DNA of 64,000 bases from Poecilobothrus nobilitatus (GCA_947095535.1 OX352774.1:172296200-172360199); one strand, 5' to 3'. Counted from the first letter of the stretch, positions 1-12,109 are shown. A program made the numbers and translations. Notes: generated from the sequence alone by a model not told the origin.

Positions 1-169
1 GTAATATAAAAAGGATATACTTAGGCATATTCTCGAATTGGCTTGGAATTTTACATAACAGTACCTATAGTAACGTCAGCTATATTTCATAGAACATAAC
101 TTTAGGCGTAAAGGTAATTTAAAGGTCAAATCGATTATATTGAAATTTTCAGAACATTTTACATTATTT

Positions 170-965
170 CACTTAAACCGTTATATTTTTCGTCCAGATG
201 TTTACAAAACTTCTACACCGTTTTGAATAAAGCAATGAAATTTGAACTACAAGTAGACATTGCAAAAACATTAATTTTTTCACAAACTTTTTCTGTAGAC
301 CCGCCCCTTGCAAAATAACTTCGAAAAAACCATATATTTAAATTGTTATAACACAAGTTCTATAATGTACATCTTTAATCTGGAAACGTCAACTATTGCT
401 CCTTTTATTAACATTAGAACATTCTGTATATAATAAATATATACTCTTGCCATTCGGTATTTTAATTTACCGTTATGCGAATCTCAATTTTTGCTAAATC
501 GTTAGCCCTTCCTATCTTCCAAACGGTTTAAGTTAGTAACTTGGAAGAGGAGTTAGACTTTTGAAAATATGAGTTATTTCAGAAAATATTTTTGTTTCGC
601 GTTTCACGTTAAAAGTTATGTAAGGTGTCAACTGAAAATATTCACTATTTTTAAACATCTGTAACTTGGGTAACAATCTGTAACCTGTCCAAATTTGTTT
701 GAAATGATATACAAAAATTAAAACTCTAACATTATATCTTTCTTTGCGTTAATAACTTTTCTTAAAATTGGCTAAAGTGGCACATAATGTTCTCCAATTT
801 TCTCTAACCGATAATCATAAACTCCCTAACCGATGATCATAAACTTTTTTTTTTAAGTAGTTACAAAGTAGTAACAAAGCCAATATGTATTATACCTTAC
901 ATACGTCCGTCAACATGTTTAATTTTTGAAAATGTGCTTTTTTGAAACCCCTTGTTTTTTTTCTT
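170..965 (-). repeat. REP-A variant copy, degenerate
   Basis: Non-coding dispersed repeat read on the minus strand. It carries the phrase for 'tttacaaaacttctacaccg', the 'accgttatgcgaa' block and the trailing 'gtgcttttttgaaacccctt' block seen in other copies, but it lacks the hairpin end. A short tandem duplication (ctaaccgat.atcataaact, twice) lies at about 804-848. The closest relatives in the window are at 8862-9657 and 23860-24821. Class unknown. Confidence 0.6.
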
Positions 966-1172
966 TACTTGTTTTTCTTTTTTCTTAGAGATAATGAAAA
1001 AGAATCCTTAATACGAAGACTATGATTTAATTTCAAACCGAAAGTATAAATTTATAATCTTCTGATTTAATAAAAAAATTCCAATTAACATTTTGTAACA
1101 ATCATTTTTAAAAAAGAACTTCAATAATCATTTCTGGCATTTTCGCAATTTTTTTTTTTGATTTTTAAAAGT

Positions 1173-2463
1173 TTTTATCACATTTCCAAAAAAATTTTGA
1201 AAAAATGTGCTTATTAGATTCACTCTGTCCGTCCGTTCGTCCGTCTGTTTACAAAACTTCTACACCCTTAAAGATAGAGAAAAATAACTTTTAGCCATGT
1301 GTAAGTCTCATATTTTATTTATTTCAACTATTTAGATGCCCAAAGAGAAACTTATTCTCAAATATAGGGCTATATTGATTAAATTTAATATAAAAACGTT
1401 TTTTTTTTTTTTTTTTACTTAAAAATAAATTCAATTATTATTTTTTTAACTATAAAAGAACATAATTTTTAATTAAATAATAAATTAACGGCAAGAATAT
1501 AATAAAATCAAAATAAAAGAGAAATTAGAAATATAAAAAAAAAGAAAAAATAAAAATACTACCTACAAGCAAAAAAAAGCACCTACATAAAAAAATTAAA
1601 TTTGGAACAACTTTTTCATGCAGCCCCATCCATTACGGAGCTACAGGCGCTCAAACTTTGCCCTATTTTTAAATGCGTATATCTAATGCTCTGCTTAACA
1701 TTTTTTCAATCTGAAAACGTCATTCGACATGTATTTTTTTTAACTTTGTAAATTATACAATTTTTTTAAATTTAGTATAATTATACAATTTTTATAAATT
1801 TACCGTTATGTGAAAACCAAATTTTGGATGATTTTTCTACTCTCATAACTCTGGAACGCTTCTATATAGGGACTTTAAATTTTGAGAGCAAAAATAACTT
1901 TTCAAATTAGTATAAGTTTGGTCAGAAAATTTTTTTTGGATCACCCCCTGTTTATGCGCTATTAGGGCTCAAAAATTGAAAGTTTGTTATTTTTTAACAC
2001 CTGTAACTTAGGCACCTGTACACATTTTACTTCAGCAAAATATAAAAATTAAAGCTCCAGCAATATATTTTTACGTGTGTTAAAAGTTTCTTTTAGTTGT
2101 ATAGGGTTCCAGAGTTACAGTCCCTCAAAATTGCAAAACAGCCCCATTTTCAGATGTATATATCTCAGGCTCTGCGTAATAGTTTGACAATCTAGAACCA
2201 ATACAAGACCGAACATTTTGTTATCTCCATAAAGCAATATTAAAATTATGCAATATTTTGTAATTTACTATTTAAATTTTTAATTTTTTCTTAGTTATAT
2301 AGGGTTCCGGACTTACAGCCCCTCAAAATTTCAGAAAAGTCCTATTTTCACATATTTTCTTATTACAAAAAATTTCTTAAATTTCCAAATTTTTGTGCAA
2401 GTCACAAATTGTCTTTTGGAAATGTGCGCTTTCAAAAACCGTTGGTTTACATTCTACCTTGTT
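1173..2463 (-). repeat. REP-A copy, near full length
   Basis: In minus orientation the copy runs from the AACAAGG...GTAAACCAACGG end (about 2463) to the GGAAATGTGC...TTCCAAA terminal hairpin region near 1173. The GTCCGTCCGTTCGTCCGTC microsatellite lies at about 1228-1248. The same order of blocks is seen at 43891-45008 (-), 54697-56047 (+) and 60131-60938 (+). There is no coding capacity. It is probably a non-autonomous mobile element, but no target-site duplication was recognised. Confidence 0.7.
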
Positions 2464-3276
2464 TAAATGTGTTTTGAAAAATTATAAAATGCTTTGTTTA
2501 GTTCCGTCTTTGCAGTATTTTTGAGTTAAAAATTTCCTAAGATTTTCCAGAGTTTTTTTTTGCATCATTTATAACAACAATTTATTTATTTTTTTGTTCT
2601 CAAAATACAAATCTGACTACTAATTAGCTTTTGAACTCTTTTTAATTTTTCATTTTAAATTCAAAAAAAAACAAATCTTTCCATGCTCTAAGAACAACAA
2701 AAGAAAAACAATGTCCGAAACTATTCATTATATTAAAATTCATTTTTCTTTTTCCATTTTGTTTTAAATTAAAAGAAAAAATAAAATATGGGAAAATTAG
2801 CTTTGGAAATTTCCTTTTTTAGATAGATATTAAATGAAACGCCTTCAAAACTTTTAACATCAACAGAGTTTTCTTTTGTTTTTTTGTTTTTTTTTTCTAT
2901 ATTTCAACGCTTGTTTTGATGTTTCTTTTCAAGTCATGCAATCTAATTGTAATAATCATAATGCAGATTATATAGAAATCTTTTAAATAGCTGCATTGTT
3001 TTAATTAATAACAAAATACAAATTATTCAATTTTCAGCATTATAAAATGAAAATAAAAAGGAAATGTTTTTCATACTTTCCTGACCTAAAGCTTTCTTAT
3101 GAAGGAATTTTAATCTGTATCTTATTTTTGACGGGAAATTATGAAAGGATTTGTTTCAAAATACTCTTTTTGATTCTAATGTATAGTGGATTGTGTTGTA
3201 TAAGAATCTTTAATTAAAATCAAAAACAAATAATTTAAAGATTATTAAAAAAAAATGTATGTGCTAAATATTTAAG
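2464..3276. other. AT-rich intergenic sequence
   Basis: About 0.8 kb of A/T-rich sequence with short poly-A and poly-T runs. I see no gene, RNA or recognisable repeat family. Confidence 0.5.
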
Positions 3277-3863
3277 AAAACGATGAAGAATACTGTTGCC
3301 TTTGTCAACTCTTAGATACCGGTACGAACCGTTAATATGTTCACAGCCTGTCACTCTGCTTACAATATTATGTTTTTAATATTTTTAGTATTTTAAAATA
3401 ATTTGGGTGAATTTTATAATTTCTAGAACTATGGGTTGTACATATATTCAAACTATATGTTTATACATTCTTCAAAAGCAGATTTTAACCTTCCACATAA
3501 CGATTATCAATCCAAAACTTTTCCAAATATGATATACCTAGTATAGAACATACTATTTAAGACTAAGCGGCAAATGTACATTAATTTATACTAAACTTAC
3601 TACAAAATACCAAATATATGTATATTAATATGCATATGTATTCATATATATTTATATATTATTATATTATATCGCCGCATACATTGCATTATTTCTTTAA
3701 AAAATTTTTATTCATAGAATAATTTATTATAAATACAACAAAATGCCTATATACGCCGCTATATATATATATCAATATTGTTATTATATATCATTCATTC
3801 ATCAGTGACATATACGATATGTAAATAAACATGATATATAAGTATGTATACCAATATAATGTA

Positions 3864-3894
3864 AAGGGTTTTTTAAATTGAGTTTTCAAAAGTA
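3864..3894 (+). repeat. mariner left terminal inverted repeat
   Basis: Positions 3875-3894 (AAATTGAGTTTTCAAAAGTA) are a perfect inverted match to 6649-6668. The outermost 11 bases are imperfectly matched. Confidence 0.88.
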
Positions 3895-3977
3895 GGCTCC
3901 TGTGTAACACACTTCAAACATTGATCGCACCCATATTATATGTCATTTTGACAGTTGAAGGTTTGCCATTTATAAAA

Positions 3978-5022
3978 ATGGAGTCGTATACATTACAACA
4001 ATGTGTTGAAATTATTGAATTATTTTATGAAAATGGTCGTTCTGTAAGAAATATATTTTGCAAATTACGCGATGCTTATGGTCGACATAATCGTCCAACT
4101 GAACAAAAAATTGGTAATATTGTGCGGAAATTTCAAAAAATTAGTGTAGTACAAGATCGAGAAAGACATCAGCAGTATGCTCGTGCCGGTCGTTAAAAAG
4201 AAAATATTGGTGTTATGAGTGATAGTGTTACAGCTGACGCCACCATGTCAATTTCCCGACGTTCACAACAATTGGGACTTTCTGAGTCAACTGTATGGTG
4301 TATCATGCACAAGAATTTGGCGTTGAAGGCCTACAAAGTTCAATTGACACAATAATTGCTGCCACAAGATCATTCCATGCGTCGGGACTTTGCCAATTGG
4401 ATACTGGAACAAAACGACGATTTTTCAAAAAAAATTCATCTTTTCGGACAAAACTGCCGTATTTTGGAGAGAGGAAAATCCTTGCGTGATCCAAGAGAAG
4501 TTAACGCATCCACAAGGAGTCACTGTTTGGTGTGCATTGTGGCCTGGTGGTGTGATTGGTCCGTATTTTTTCGAAAATGATGTTGGAAGAGCCATAACTG
4601 TTAACGGTACCAGATATCGCGACATGATCACAACTTATTTATGACCAAAACTGGAAAATATTAATATTGAGGACATGTGATTTCAACAAGATGGGGCTAC
4701 GTGTCATACAGCCAGAGAAACACTGCAATTACTGCATTCAAAGTTTCCAGACCGTGTTATTTCCAAATTCGGTGACGTGAATTGGCCTTCAAGATCCTGC
4801 GATTTGACACCGTTAAACTTCTTTCTTTGAGACTATGTGAAAGGACACGTCTACAAGGATAATCCTCGAAACGTTGAAGCATTCAAAGCAGAAATTATTC
4901 GAGTTATTGGTGAGATAGAGCCGCAACTATGCCAGAATATGACCGAAAATTTTGATAAACGAATCAGGTACTGCAGAGACGCAAGAGATGGTCACATGGG
5001 AGATATCATTTTCAGAGTATAA
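3978..5022 (+). pseudogene. mariner-family transposase, multiply broken
   Basis: The frame from ATG 3978 gives an N-terminal helix-turn-helix region (MESYTLQQCVEIIELFYENG, then YGRHNRPTEQKIGNIVRKF) typical of one insect mariner transposase group. Further on are FSD (remnant of the first catalytic Asp block), WFQQDGATCH-like sequence with W replaced by a stop (second Asp), and NWPSRSCDLTPLNFFL (third Asp). It ends GHMGDIIFRV at 5022. Breaks: a stop at 4194, a stop after QLTQ (about 4353), a frame-shifting deletion right after FSD (about 4449) that removes what the family normally has between FSDEAHF and the KQNCRIW region, and three TGA codons at positions that are Trp in the family (about 4642, 4678 and 4828). 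The element is dead. The family comparison is from memory. Confidence 0.9.
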
Positions 5023-5086
5023 ATTGCAAATATTTTACTTCAAAAACAAGTAAATGTAACAGTAAGTTGATGCAACCGACTTATTA

Positions 5087-6590
5087 ATACCCTACACCTG
5101 AATAACTCGAATTAAATTAAAAATCCATAAGTTTTTTTGGCAGCTGTTTGAACTTCTTCCCTTTTGTATCTTATTCAACTCGAATTCCAGGAACGTAAAA
5201 GACGCATCCTCTTGGAATATGCTTGACACCTTTGTAAAAAACTTTAAGTTTCTATCTTTATTAATTTCGAAGATTGTTAGTCCTTGGGAGGTGTGTGTTA
5301 GGTGCTCGAATTGCCACTCCAGTTCATCGAATCCATCTCAGGAACATAAGAAAACATGCCAGAACACCATTGTACTAAGTTTAAAGGTTCTACTTTTCTT
5401 GATTTTGGAGATATGCTCGTTGCTCTTGTGCTCGTCGGAAGTTTCCAAAATACGAACCCATGGTTCAAATTCTTTCAAATGTCAGTTTCCAATTTTACAG
5501 AAAAGAAAACATAACAGAACACCTTTGTACTAAAAATAAAAGTTCTATCTTTGTTGGTTGTGGAGATATACTCGTTTGCTCTGGGGCTCGTCCAGAAGCT
5601 TCCAAGATTTGAACCCATGGACCAAATCCTCACAAATTTCAGAAACATAAATCAAACATGAAGGAACACCATTCTGCCTAATTTAAAGGTTATATCTTTG
5701 TTGCTTTTGGAGATAATATCATTTGCTCTGAGGCTCGTTCGGAAGCTTCCAAAATCCGAACCCACTGACTAAATCCTCTCAAATTTTAGAGACTTAAATT
5801 AAACATGAAAGAACACCACTCTGTCAAATTTGAAGGTTACATCTTTATTGGTTTTGGAGATAATCTCATTTGCTCTGGTGCTCGTTCGGAAGTTTCCAAA
5901 ATCCAAACCCATGGACCAAATCCTCTCAAATTTTAGAGACTTAAATTAAACATGAACGAACACCACTCTGTCAAATTTGAAGGTTACATCTTTATTGGTT
6001 TTGGAGATAATCTCATTTGCTCTGATGCTCGTTCGGCAGTTTCCAAAATCGAAACCCATGGACCAAATCCTCTCAAATTTTAGAGACTTAAATTAAACAT
6101 GAAAGAACACCACTCTGTCAAGTTTGAAGGTTATATATTTATTGGTTTTGGAGATAATCTTATTTGCTCTGGTGCTCGTTCGGAAGTTTCCAAAATCCAA
6201 ATCCATGGACCAAATCCTCTTAAATTTCAGAGACATAAATCGAATGGGAAGGAACATCATTGTACAAAATTTAAAGATACTATCTTTGTTGGTTTTGGAG
6301 ATAATCTCGTTGGCTCCGGAATCATTCGGAAGCTTCCAGAATCCGAATCCATGGACCGATTTTGTCCAGATTCGAACTTAGCCTTCCTTTCGTAATTAGT
6401 AACCTACTATATAAATTTCATCAAGATAGCTTTATTAGTTTTTGAGTTATCGTGCGAACGGACGGACGGACGAACGGACATCGATCCTGATTCAGAATAT
6501 ATGTACATGTTCATATCTAACTCGCTTCCTTTTGGTGGTTACAAACACCATACCAAAGTTAATATACCCTATACTTTAGGTGTAGGGTAT
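5087..6590 (+). mobile_element. REP-C, repeat nested inside the mariner element
   Basis: Its ends are inverted copies of TACCCTACACCT (5088-5099 and 6578-6589). A second TACCCTATAC lies just inside the right end, so that end folds into a hairpin (6563-6590). It contains a tandem array (5353-6370) and a GGAC proto-microsatellite (about 6459-6480). It then shows the order TCTAACTCGCTT, GGTGGTTACAAAC, TACCC...GGGTATAA, which parallels the 3' part of REP-B. This links REP-C to REP-B and to mini-me-like dipteran repeats. Long open frames inside it are by-products of a repeat length divisible by three. Confidence 0.75.
5353..6370 (+). repeat. tandem array, about seven units of 147 bp
   Basis: The landmark ATG in AAACATGAA(A/G/C)GAACACCA occurs at 5658, 5805, 5952 and 6099, an exact 147-bp period. 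Diverged units are phased at about 5356, 5511 and 6244. Central units are nearly identical, and outer units are diverged, as expected from unequal exchange. The unit includes GGTTTTGGAGATAATCTCAT and GGACCAAATCCTCTCAAATT. Confidence 0.88.
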
Positions 6591-6648
6591 AATAATTGTA
6601 ATTTTTCCAGTTTTATATGTCAATTCAAATTATATGTCTTTAATTATT

Positions 6649-6677
6649 TACTTTTGAAAACTCAATTTGAAACACTC
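6649..6677 (-). repeat. mariner right terminal inverted repeat
   Basis: The inverted copy of the left terminus, followed by TATAAATAAAA. That flank is identical to the corresponding flank in the unoccupied relative near 10185. Confidence 0.88.
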
Positions 6678-6845
6678 TATAAATAAAAATTCTTCAAGCA
6701 ACCGTCAATTTTTTATTAACTTAACTTTTTTTGTACTACGCATCATCCTCAACAATTTCAAATTATTAAGTAAAAAAAAATTTGTTAAAAAAATTGAGAA
6801 AAATAAAGTCATTCGTCAATTTTAAGGTAACCCTATATTATTAAG

Positions 6846-8861
6846 AAATTTATTTATTATTTTATTATTATTTTTAAAATTTGAATTTTAGGATTTTGTA
6901 TTTGGAATTTCGTGGTGAACCCATATTTAATACATGCAGCATCTATAATGATTATTGAGAGTAATATAAAATATTAGTAACTGTTGATTTTAAATTTTTA
7001 CATTGCAACATAGTCATTTATGCGACTTTATAGTGATTTTAAATTAATTAAAAATGAATTTTGTGACTTACAAGTTTTTCTTTTTTTTTTGACAAATTTT
7101 TCTTTATATGTTGAATTTTCATTAAATGAATATCACCTAAAGCAATTCTAGTCTCTTTTTTATGTATATATATCGTTTTATATTTGTAGTCTAAGTGCGG
7201 ACCAAAGAACAATTAATCTAACCATCACACGAAAGATTAAAAAATATGTTTAGCACTTTTTTTTGTTAATTTTTAAAACAAGAAAAAAACATATTTATAT
7301 TCCCTAAAGGATTCATAAATTATTTCAAATTAAATCCTTTTTAAAAGGACTATTTACGCGATATGAAACAAAAAAAAAAGTTAAAATAAAACAAAAAAAA
7401 TAACAAAAGTTAAACCTTTAAAATCGTTATCGTATTATTTATATATTTTTTTTTTTGTCATTTAGCTTATTTCACCTGAATGCCGTCTACTTCTTAATAA
7501 CAATTTGTTTATTAATGGTATTTAAGAAAAAACTAAATTAAAAAAACAAATGAAAAATGAAGAAATTTAGCTAAAAATTAAAAATCATAGTCAAACAAAA
7601 CACGACCTCATTATCCTTATAACGGTAAAAAATGAAAAAACAAGAAAAATAATAGTAAAATAATAAACATAATTTTCATTGCAGTTTTTTAACTCTTAAA
7701 GCTTTTATTTACAAAACCTTTTTTATTTTTCTACCTTTTCTACCTACCTTTTTATGAACGTTTTTTTTTAAACAAGGAAGGGCTGAATCCTTGTTTAAAA
7801 AAAAACGTTCATAAAAATTCCAATTTACCAAATGAACAAAATGATGTACCAAATTCCATTTTATAAGACAAAATGATGTACCGAATTTGGAAGCGATTGA
7901 AAATGACTCTTCTTAACCGTTAAGTATACGATTTGTCTTGTAAAGAACCTAGAAAAAGACTGTACAAAGGTTAAAATGTTGAAAACAAATAAATGCATAT
8001 AGTAAAGAACATAAAGTTGGAACATATTTGAGTTCGGTATAGTAAACTCTAATTATAGTTTTATGTACAATTTATTTATTTATTTAATTTGATATTTTAC
8101 AATGACGGCTTACATCACACTTATGCTAAGTCCCAAGGTAATAATTGTGCAGGGTAGCAATTTAATTTGTACTATTTAAGTTAGAAAAGTGGATCAAAGT
8201 TTTTTTTACTCTCTGTTCTTTCCTAATTTAAAAGCTAAATAGTTTTTGCGGTAAAATGATGATTTTTTTTAGAAATAGCATAATATGTGGCATAATCAGA
8301 ATTTTGGAAATATTGCACTTTGTATGAGTATGCACTATACAATCAACACATATGTATATATATAACAAGTGGAAATTAATTTTCTTTTTTATTAAAAGAA
8401 CTTGCGACTTATCCCGGATATAAACTCATATTATTGTACTGGATTTTCTATAATTAATGTAAACTTCAGACCCTTAACAATTTCAATAAAAGTACTTAAA
8501 ATCTTTAAAATTTAAAAACTATAAATTTTAAATAGAAAAAAACAAAACTAAAATTGAAAATTTCTTTAATATAACTCTTAAATTTAAAAACACAACCATT
8601 CAGAAACAAAAGCAAAAAAGAAGAAAAACGAAAAATCATAAGAACAAAATCAAAATCATAATCAAAAAAAAAGTTTGTCTTTCTTAATTCATTACATTTT
8701 GATTAAAAATTTATCGCGTCCATTGTATTTACGGCTTTACATTGCTTTAATTTGATACTGACATATTACAATGAAAAACAAAGAACAAAAACAAAATTAA
8801 GAATTACAAAGGCAAAAACTAAATGTGGAAAATGTATTTTTGTAATTTATTTATATATTTC
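6846..8861. other. AT-rich intergenic sequence with one long hairpin
   Basis: Two kilobases of A/T-rich sequence with poly-A/T runs. I recognise no gene or repeat family. The only structured element is the perfect inverted repeat at 7749-7817. Confidence 0.5.
7749..7817. repeat. perfect 30-bp inverted repeat (hairpin)
   Basis: Arms 7749-7778 and 7788-7817 are exact reverse complements over 30 bp, with a 9-base loop (AGGGCTGAA). Each arm holds TATGAACG, a run of nine T (or A), and AAACAAGGA. Either strand could form an uninterrupted RNA hairpin. No family membership was recognised. Confidence 0.9.
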
Positions 8862-9657
8862 TTCTGTCCGTCTGTCTGTCTACTGGATGTTTACAAACTT
8901 CTACACCTTTGGACATAAAGCAATGAAATTTTAACTGCGGATAGACATCGCAAAAAAAGCTAATTTTGTGAAACAACTTTTTTCTGCAACCCCACCCGCT
9001 AAGAAGCTACAGCACAAAGTTCGAAAAAGCTCTATCTTTAAATTGTTATAAAACAAGTTCTATAAGGCATATCTTTAATCTGAAAACTCAAAAAGCACAG
9101 GTTATCCTTAATTTTGAAAATAGAATTAAATGTACTTTATTTATTCTGTAGAATAGGACGAAATTATTTTATGGGACAACAAAAAAAAAAAAAAAAAGGA
9201 AAAAATATTTTTATATATCAACTTTGTTTTTCTTTTTTCAAAATTTTTGATGCATTTGGGACAAATTGATTTTATTTTGGGAATAAAATAAAGATTTAAA
9301 TGTTACACATTTCATTTTTCTTTCACATTTCATTTGGTGTTTTAAATTTCATAAATATATGTACAATAAATATGTTGCTTTGTCATGCGATATTTTAATT
9401 TACAGTTATGTGAAACTCAATTTTTGCAAATATTTGGAACCCTAAGTTCTATCTTTCAAATGGTTTGAGAAGCTTGAGAAGCTTCAATCTTAGAAGCTTG
9501 AAATTTTGAGACGAGTTAAATCTTTGGAAATAAGTATATGTCATTTCAGGAAATATTTTTGTTTTTAAGAGCTGCAAGGGGTCAAAATTGAAAATTCTCT
9601 ATTTTTAAAACACCTGTAACTTGGATAGCTGTTCAAATGTTTTTGAAATATTATACA
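8862..9657 (-). repeat. REP-A variant fragment
   Basis: Minus-orientation REP-A sequence. It has GTCCGTCTGTCTGTC at about 8867-8881, TTTACAAACTTCTACACC, and the GCAATGAAATTTTAACTGCGG block shared with 24350-24385. A poly-A run at about 9180-9200 interrupts it. It stops where REP-B begins (9658). Confidence 0.6.
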
Positions 9658-11240
9658 ACGAGGAAGAATACAGTTGACTTTGTCAACTCTTAGATACCCG
9701 TACGAACCGTTAGTATGTTAACAGCCTGTCACTCTGCTTACAATATTATTTTTTTAATATTTTAGTATTTTAAAATAATTTGGGTGAATTTTATAATTTC
9801 TAGAACTATGGGTTGTATATATATTCAAACTACATGTTTATATGTACATTCTTCAAAAGCAGATTCTAACCTTCCACATAACGATTATCAATCCAAAACT
9901 TTTTCAAATATTCTATAGTACCATTAAATACTAAGCGGTAAATGTATATTAAATTTACTAAGTACAAAACAGTAAATATAATTTTAAATATTATATTATA
10001 TTATATTTAAATATTCCATTGACAGAATAATTTCTTATAAGTACAATAAAATACATATATGTATGTAAATACGGCGCTATATAATATACATCTATACTCT
10101 TATCATTCATGCACTAGTGACATATACGATATGTAAATAAACATGATATTATATAAGTATGTATATATATCAATTTCATATAAATAAAAATTCTTCAAGC
10201 AACCGTTATGTTGTTTATTTCTTTACATTTTTTTGTACTACGCATTATATCCTCAACAATTTCAAATTATCGAGTAAAACAAAATGGAAAAAATTCGTTT
10301 TAAAGAAATTTGTTAGAAAATTTGAAAAAATCAAGTAACACTTTCGTCAATTATAAAGTAACCCTATATTATTAAAAAAAGTTGTTAACAGAAATAAAAG
10401 TATAATATTGGAGCTTTAATTTTTGTGTATTACTTCAAAAAAATTTTAACAGGTGTTCAAGTTACAGGTGTTTAAAAATAGGAAATTTTCAGTTTTTGAC
10501 CCCTTACAGCTCCTAAACGGGGGGTGATACAAAAAAAATTTCTGAAATGACTCATACTAATTTTCAAAGATCTAACTTCTGTCAAAATTTCAAGTTTCCA
10601 ACTTTAACCGTTTAGAAGATGGAAGGGTTAAAGAATTTTGCAAAATTTGAGTTTCGCATAACGGTAAATTAAGACACCGTATGCCACAAATATATATTTA
10701 TTGTATATATACTTTTAAAGCTAATGAAAGTAGTAATCGTTTGGCGTTTTCAAAATGAAGATATACCTTATACAACTTGTGCTATAACAATTTTAATATA
10801 GAGCTTTTTTGAACCTTTGGGGAGCTGTAGCTCCGTAACGGGTGGGGCTACAAAAAAAAGTTAATAAAAATAAAATTAATATTTTTGTGAGATCTATCAG
10901 TAGTTAAAATTTCAAAGCTCTATTGCAAAAAAAATGTGGGGATCTAAAAGTTAGGTGTTCGAGAGCTACCCTAAGGCTTGGTCCAAACTCAACCAAAAAA
11001 AATAGGGAACCTACAAATTACTCCCAAAATATTTTGTGTAAATTTCAAGATTCTAGCTTTCTTAGTTTTTGAGTTAGCGTGCTGACGGACGGACGGACGG
11101 ACGGACATGGCTCAAAAGTCTTAGAATTTTTTTCTGATCCGATCCATACCTTTGAAGGTATATCTAGCTCGCTTATTTCGAGGTGTTACAAACGGAGGAG
11201 TAATTTTATTATACCCGATCCTATCGTACGGGTATAAAAA
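9658..11240 (+). repeat. REP-B copy, uninterrupted, with embedded REP-A-like block
   Basis: Begins ACGAGGAAGAATACAGTTGA and ends ATCGTACGGGTATAAAAA. The first 0.72 kb is the unoccupied version of 3280-6845. Positions 10385-10860 resemble REP-A (TTACAGGTGTTTAAAAATAG and CTGTAGCTCCGTAACGGG). Then come the GGAC microsatellite (11084-11105), GATCCGATCCATACCTTTGA, CTAGCTCGCTTATTTCGAGG and TGTTACAAACGGAG, the ordered core shared with 23551-23720 and 51651-51800. Non-coding. Confidence 0.75.
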
Positions 11241-12109
11241 TTGACAAAAATACCTTATAATTGACGAAAGTGCGTGATTTGATTTTTCTCAATTTTTCTT
11301 ATTATTTTCATTATAATTCATTATTTTGTATTAATAAAAAAACGTAATTTATATTATTACAAATTTATTTTCAAATATATCTACTCTTTACTCTAGACCT
11401 TTTATGGAATATTTTTTAATTTTGGAGTAGTGTTTTTTTGAAAGCCTTTGTTTTTTCTATTACTTGTTTTCTTTTTTTGCAAAAGAACCAAATTAAATTT
11501 TTTGAATGAAAAACTTTAAAACAAAATAAAGTTCAATTGTGAATTTATATGTGAATGAATGTACATATATTCATATATACAAATATCATATTATATTAAA
11601 TTTGTTGCCTACTCACCTCATCTTATATTTTTTTTTTTTTAGTTATTGTATTTTGTTTTGAAGGTCAGTTTATTACATCGTATTATTATTAAACACAACT
11701 ACAAGTACAAAAAAATTAACACTAAAAGAAATTATTTGTAAGTAACCTAAAATGTGTTGAAATATTTTTCAACACAATATATCTAGTATATAAAATTTAA
11801 GTTAATATTCGACTCCCCGAAATAATCCGCAATGAAAGGACCATACAATTTATTTCCTAACAAAATTAAATCGCTCGTATTCGAAATAATTCTTAACTAA
11901 TATAGGATTTTTTTTTGATTTTGAAAAAAGTGTAGCGTAACCCTGAAATTGTAAGCAACTCTAAAATCCCTGCCAATAATTTTTTTTTACTTTTTTACTT
12001 TTACTTACTTGCAAATTATTGAAACCCACATTTTATGTCCGATTCAATAAAACAATGTAATTCGAAATTATATCATACTTTTTGTTTAATTTTAAGTCGA
12101 ATGTAAAAT
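11241..12109. other. AT-rich intergenic sequence
   Basis: Poly-A/T-rich filler with a short block at 11430-11480 loosely like the end of the REP-A variant at 930-985. No gene seen. Confidence 0.45.

Larger units (their letters stand above)
3864..6677 (+). mobile_element. mariner-type DNA transposon carrying a nested repeat
   Basis: The element is bounded by imperfect terminal inverted repeats of about 30 bp (3864-3894 and 6649-6677, sharing AAATTGAGTTTTCAAAAGTA). It is flanked by the TA dinucleotide (3862-3863 and 6678-6679) expected of Tc1/mariner insertion. The right edge is uncertain by 2 bp because the flank reads TATA. A broken transposase lies at 3978-5022. Removing the nested REP-C (5087-6590) leaves about 1.3 kb, a usual mariner length. 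The REP-B relative at 9658-10375 gives the empty site. Confidence 0.9.
3280..6845 (+). repeat. REP-B copy interrupted by a mariner element
   Basis: The flanks 3280-3863 and 6678-6845 align in order with the uninterrupted stretch 9658-10375: GAAGAATAC.GTTG, AGATACC(C)GTACGAACCGTTA, the ACGATATGTAAATAAACATGAT block, then ATTCTTCAAGCAACCGT and AACCCTATATTATTA. The 2.8 kb between the flanks is absent from the 9.7-kb relative, so that relative is the empty site for the mariner insertion. Confidence 0.8.

Noticed and set aside
4642..4844. Alternative genetic code (TGA read as Trp) suggested by the transposase
   Set aside because: TAA stops and a frame-shifting deletion interrupt the same gene, and the secreted-protein gene uses standard codons. 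Pseudogene decay is enough.
6099..6395. 98- and 85-codon overlapping frames in the 147-bp array
   Set aside because: The repeat length is divisible by three, so open frames persist by arithmetic. Two overlapping frames are open at once, and there is no protein similarity or start context.
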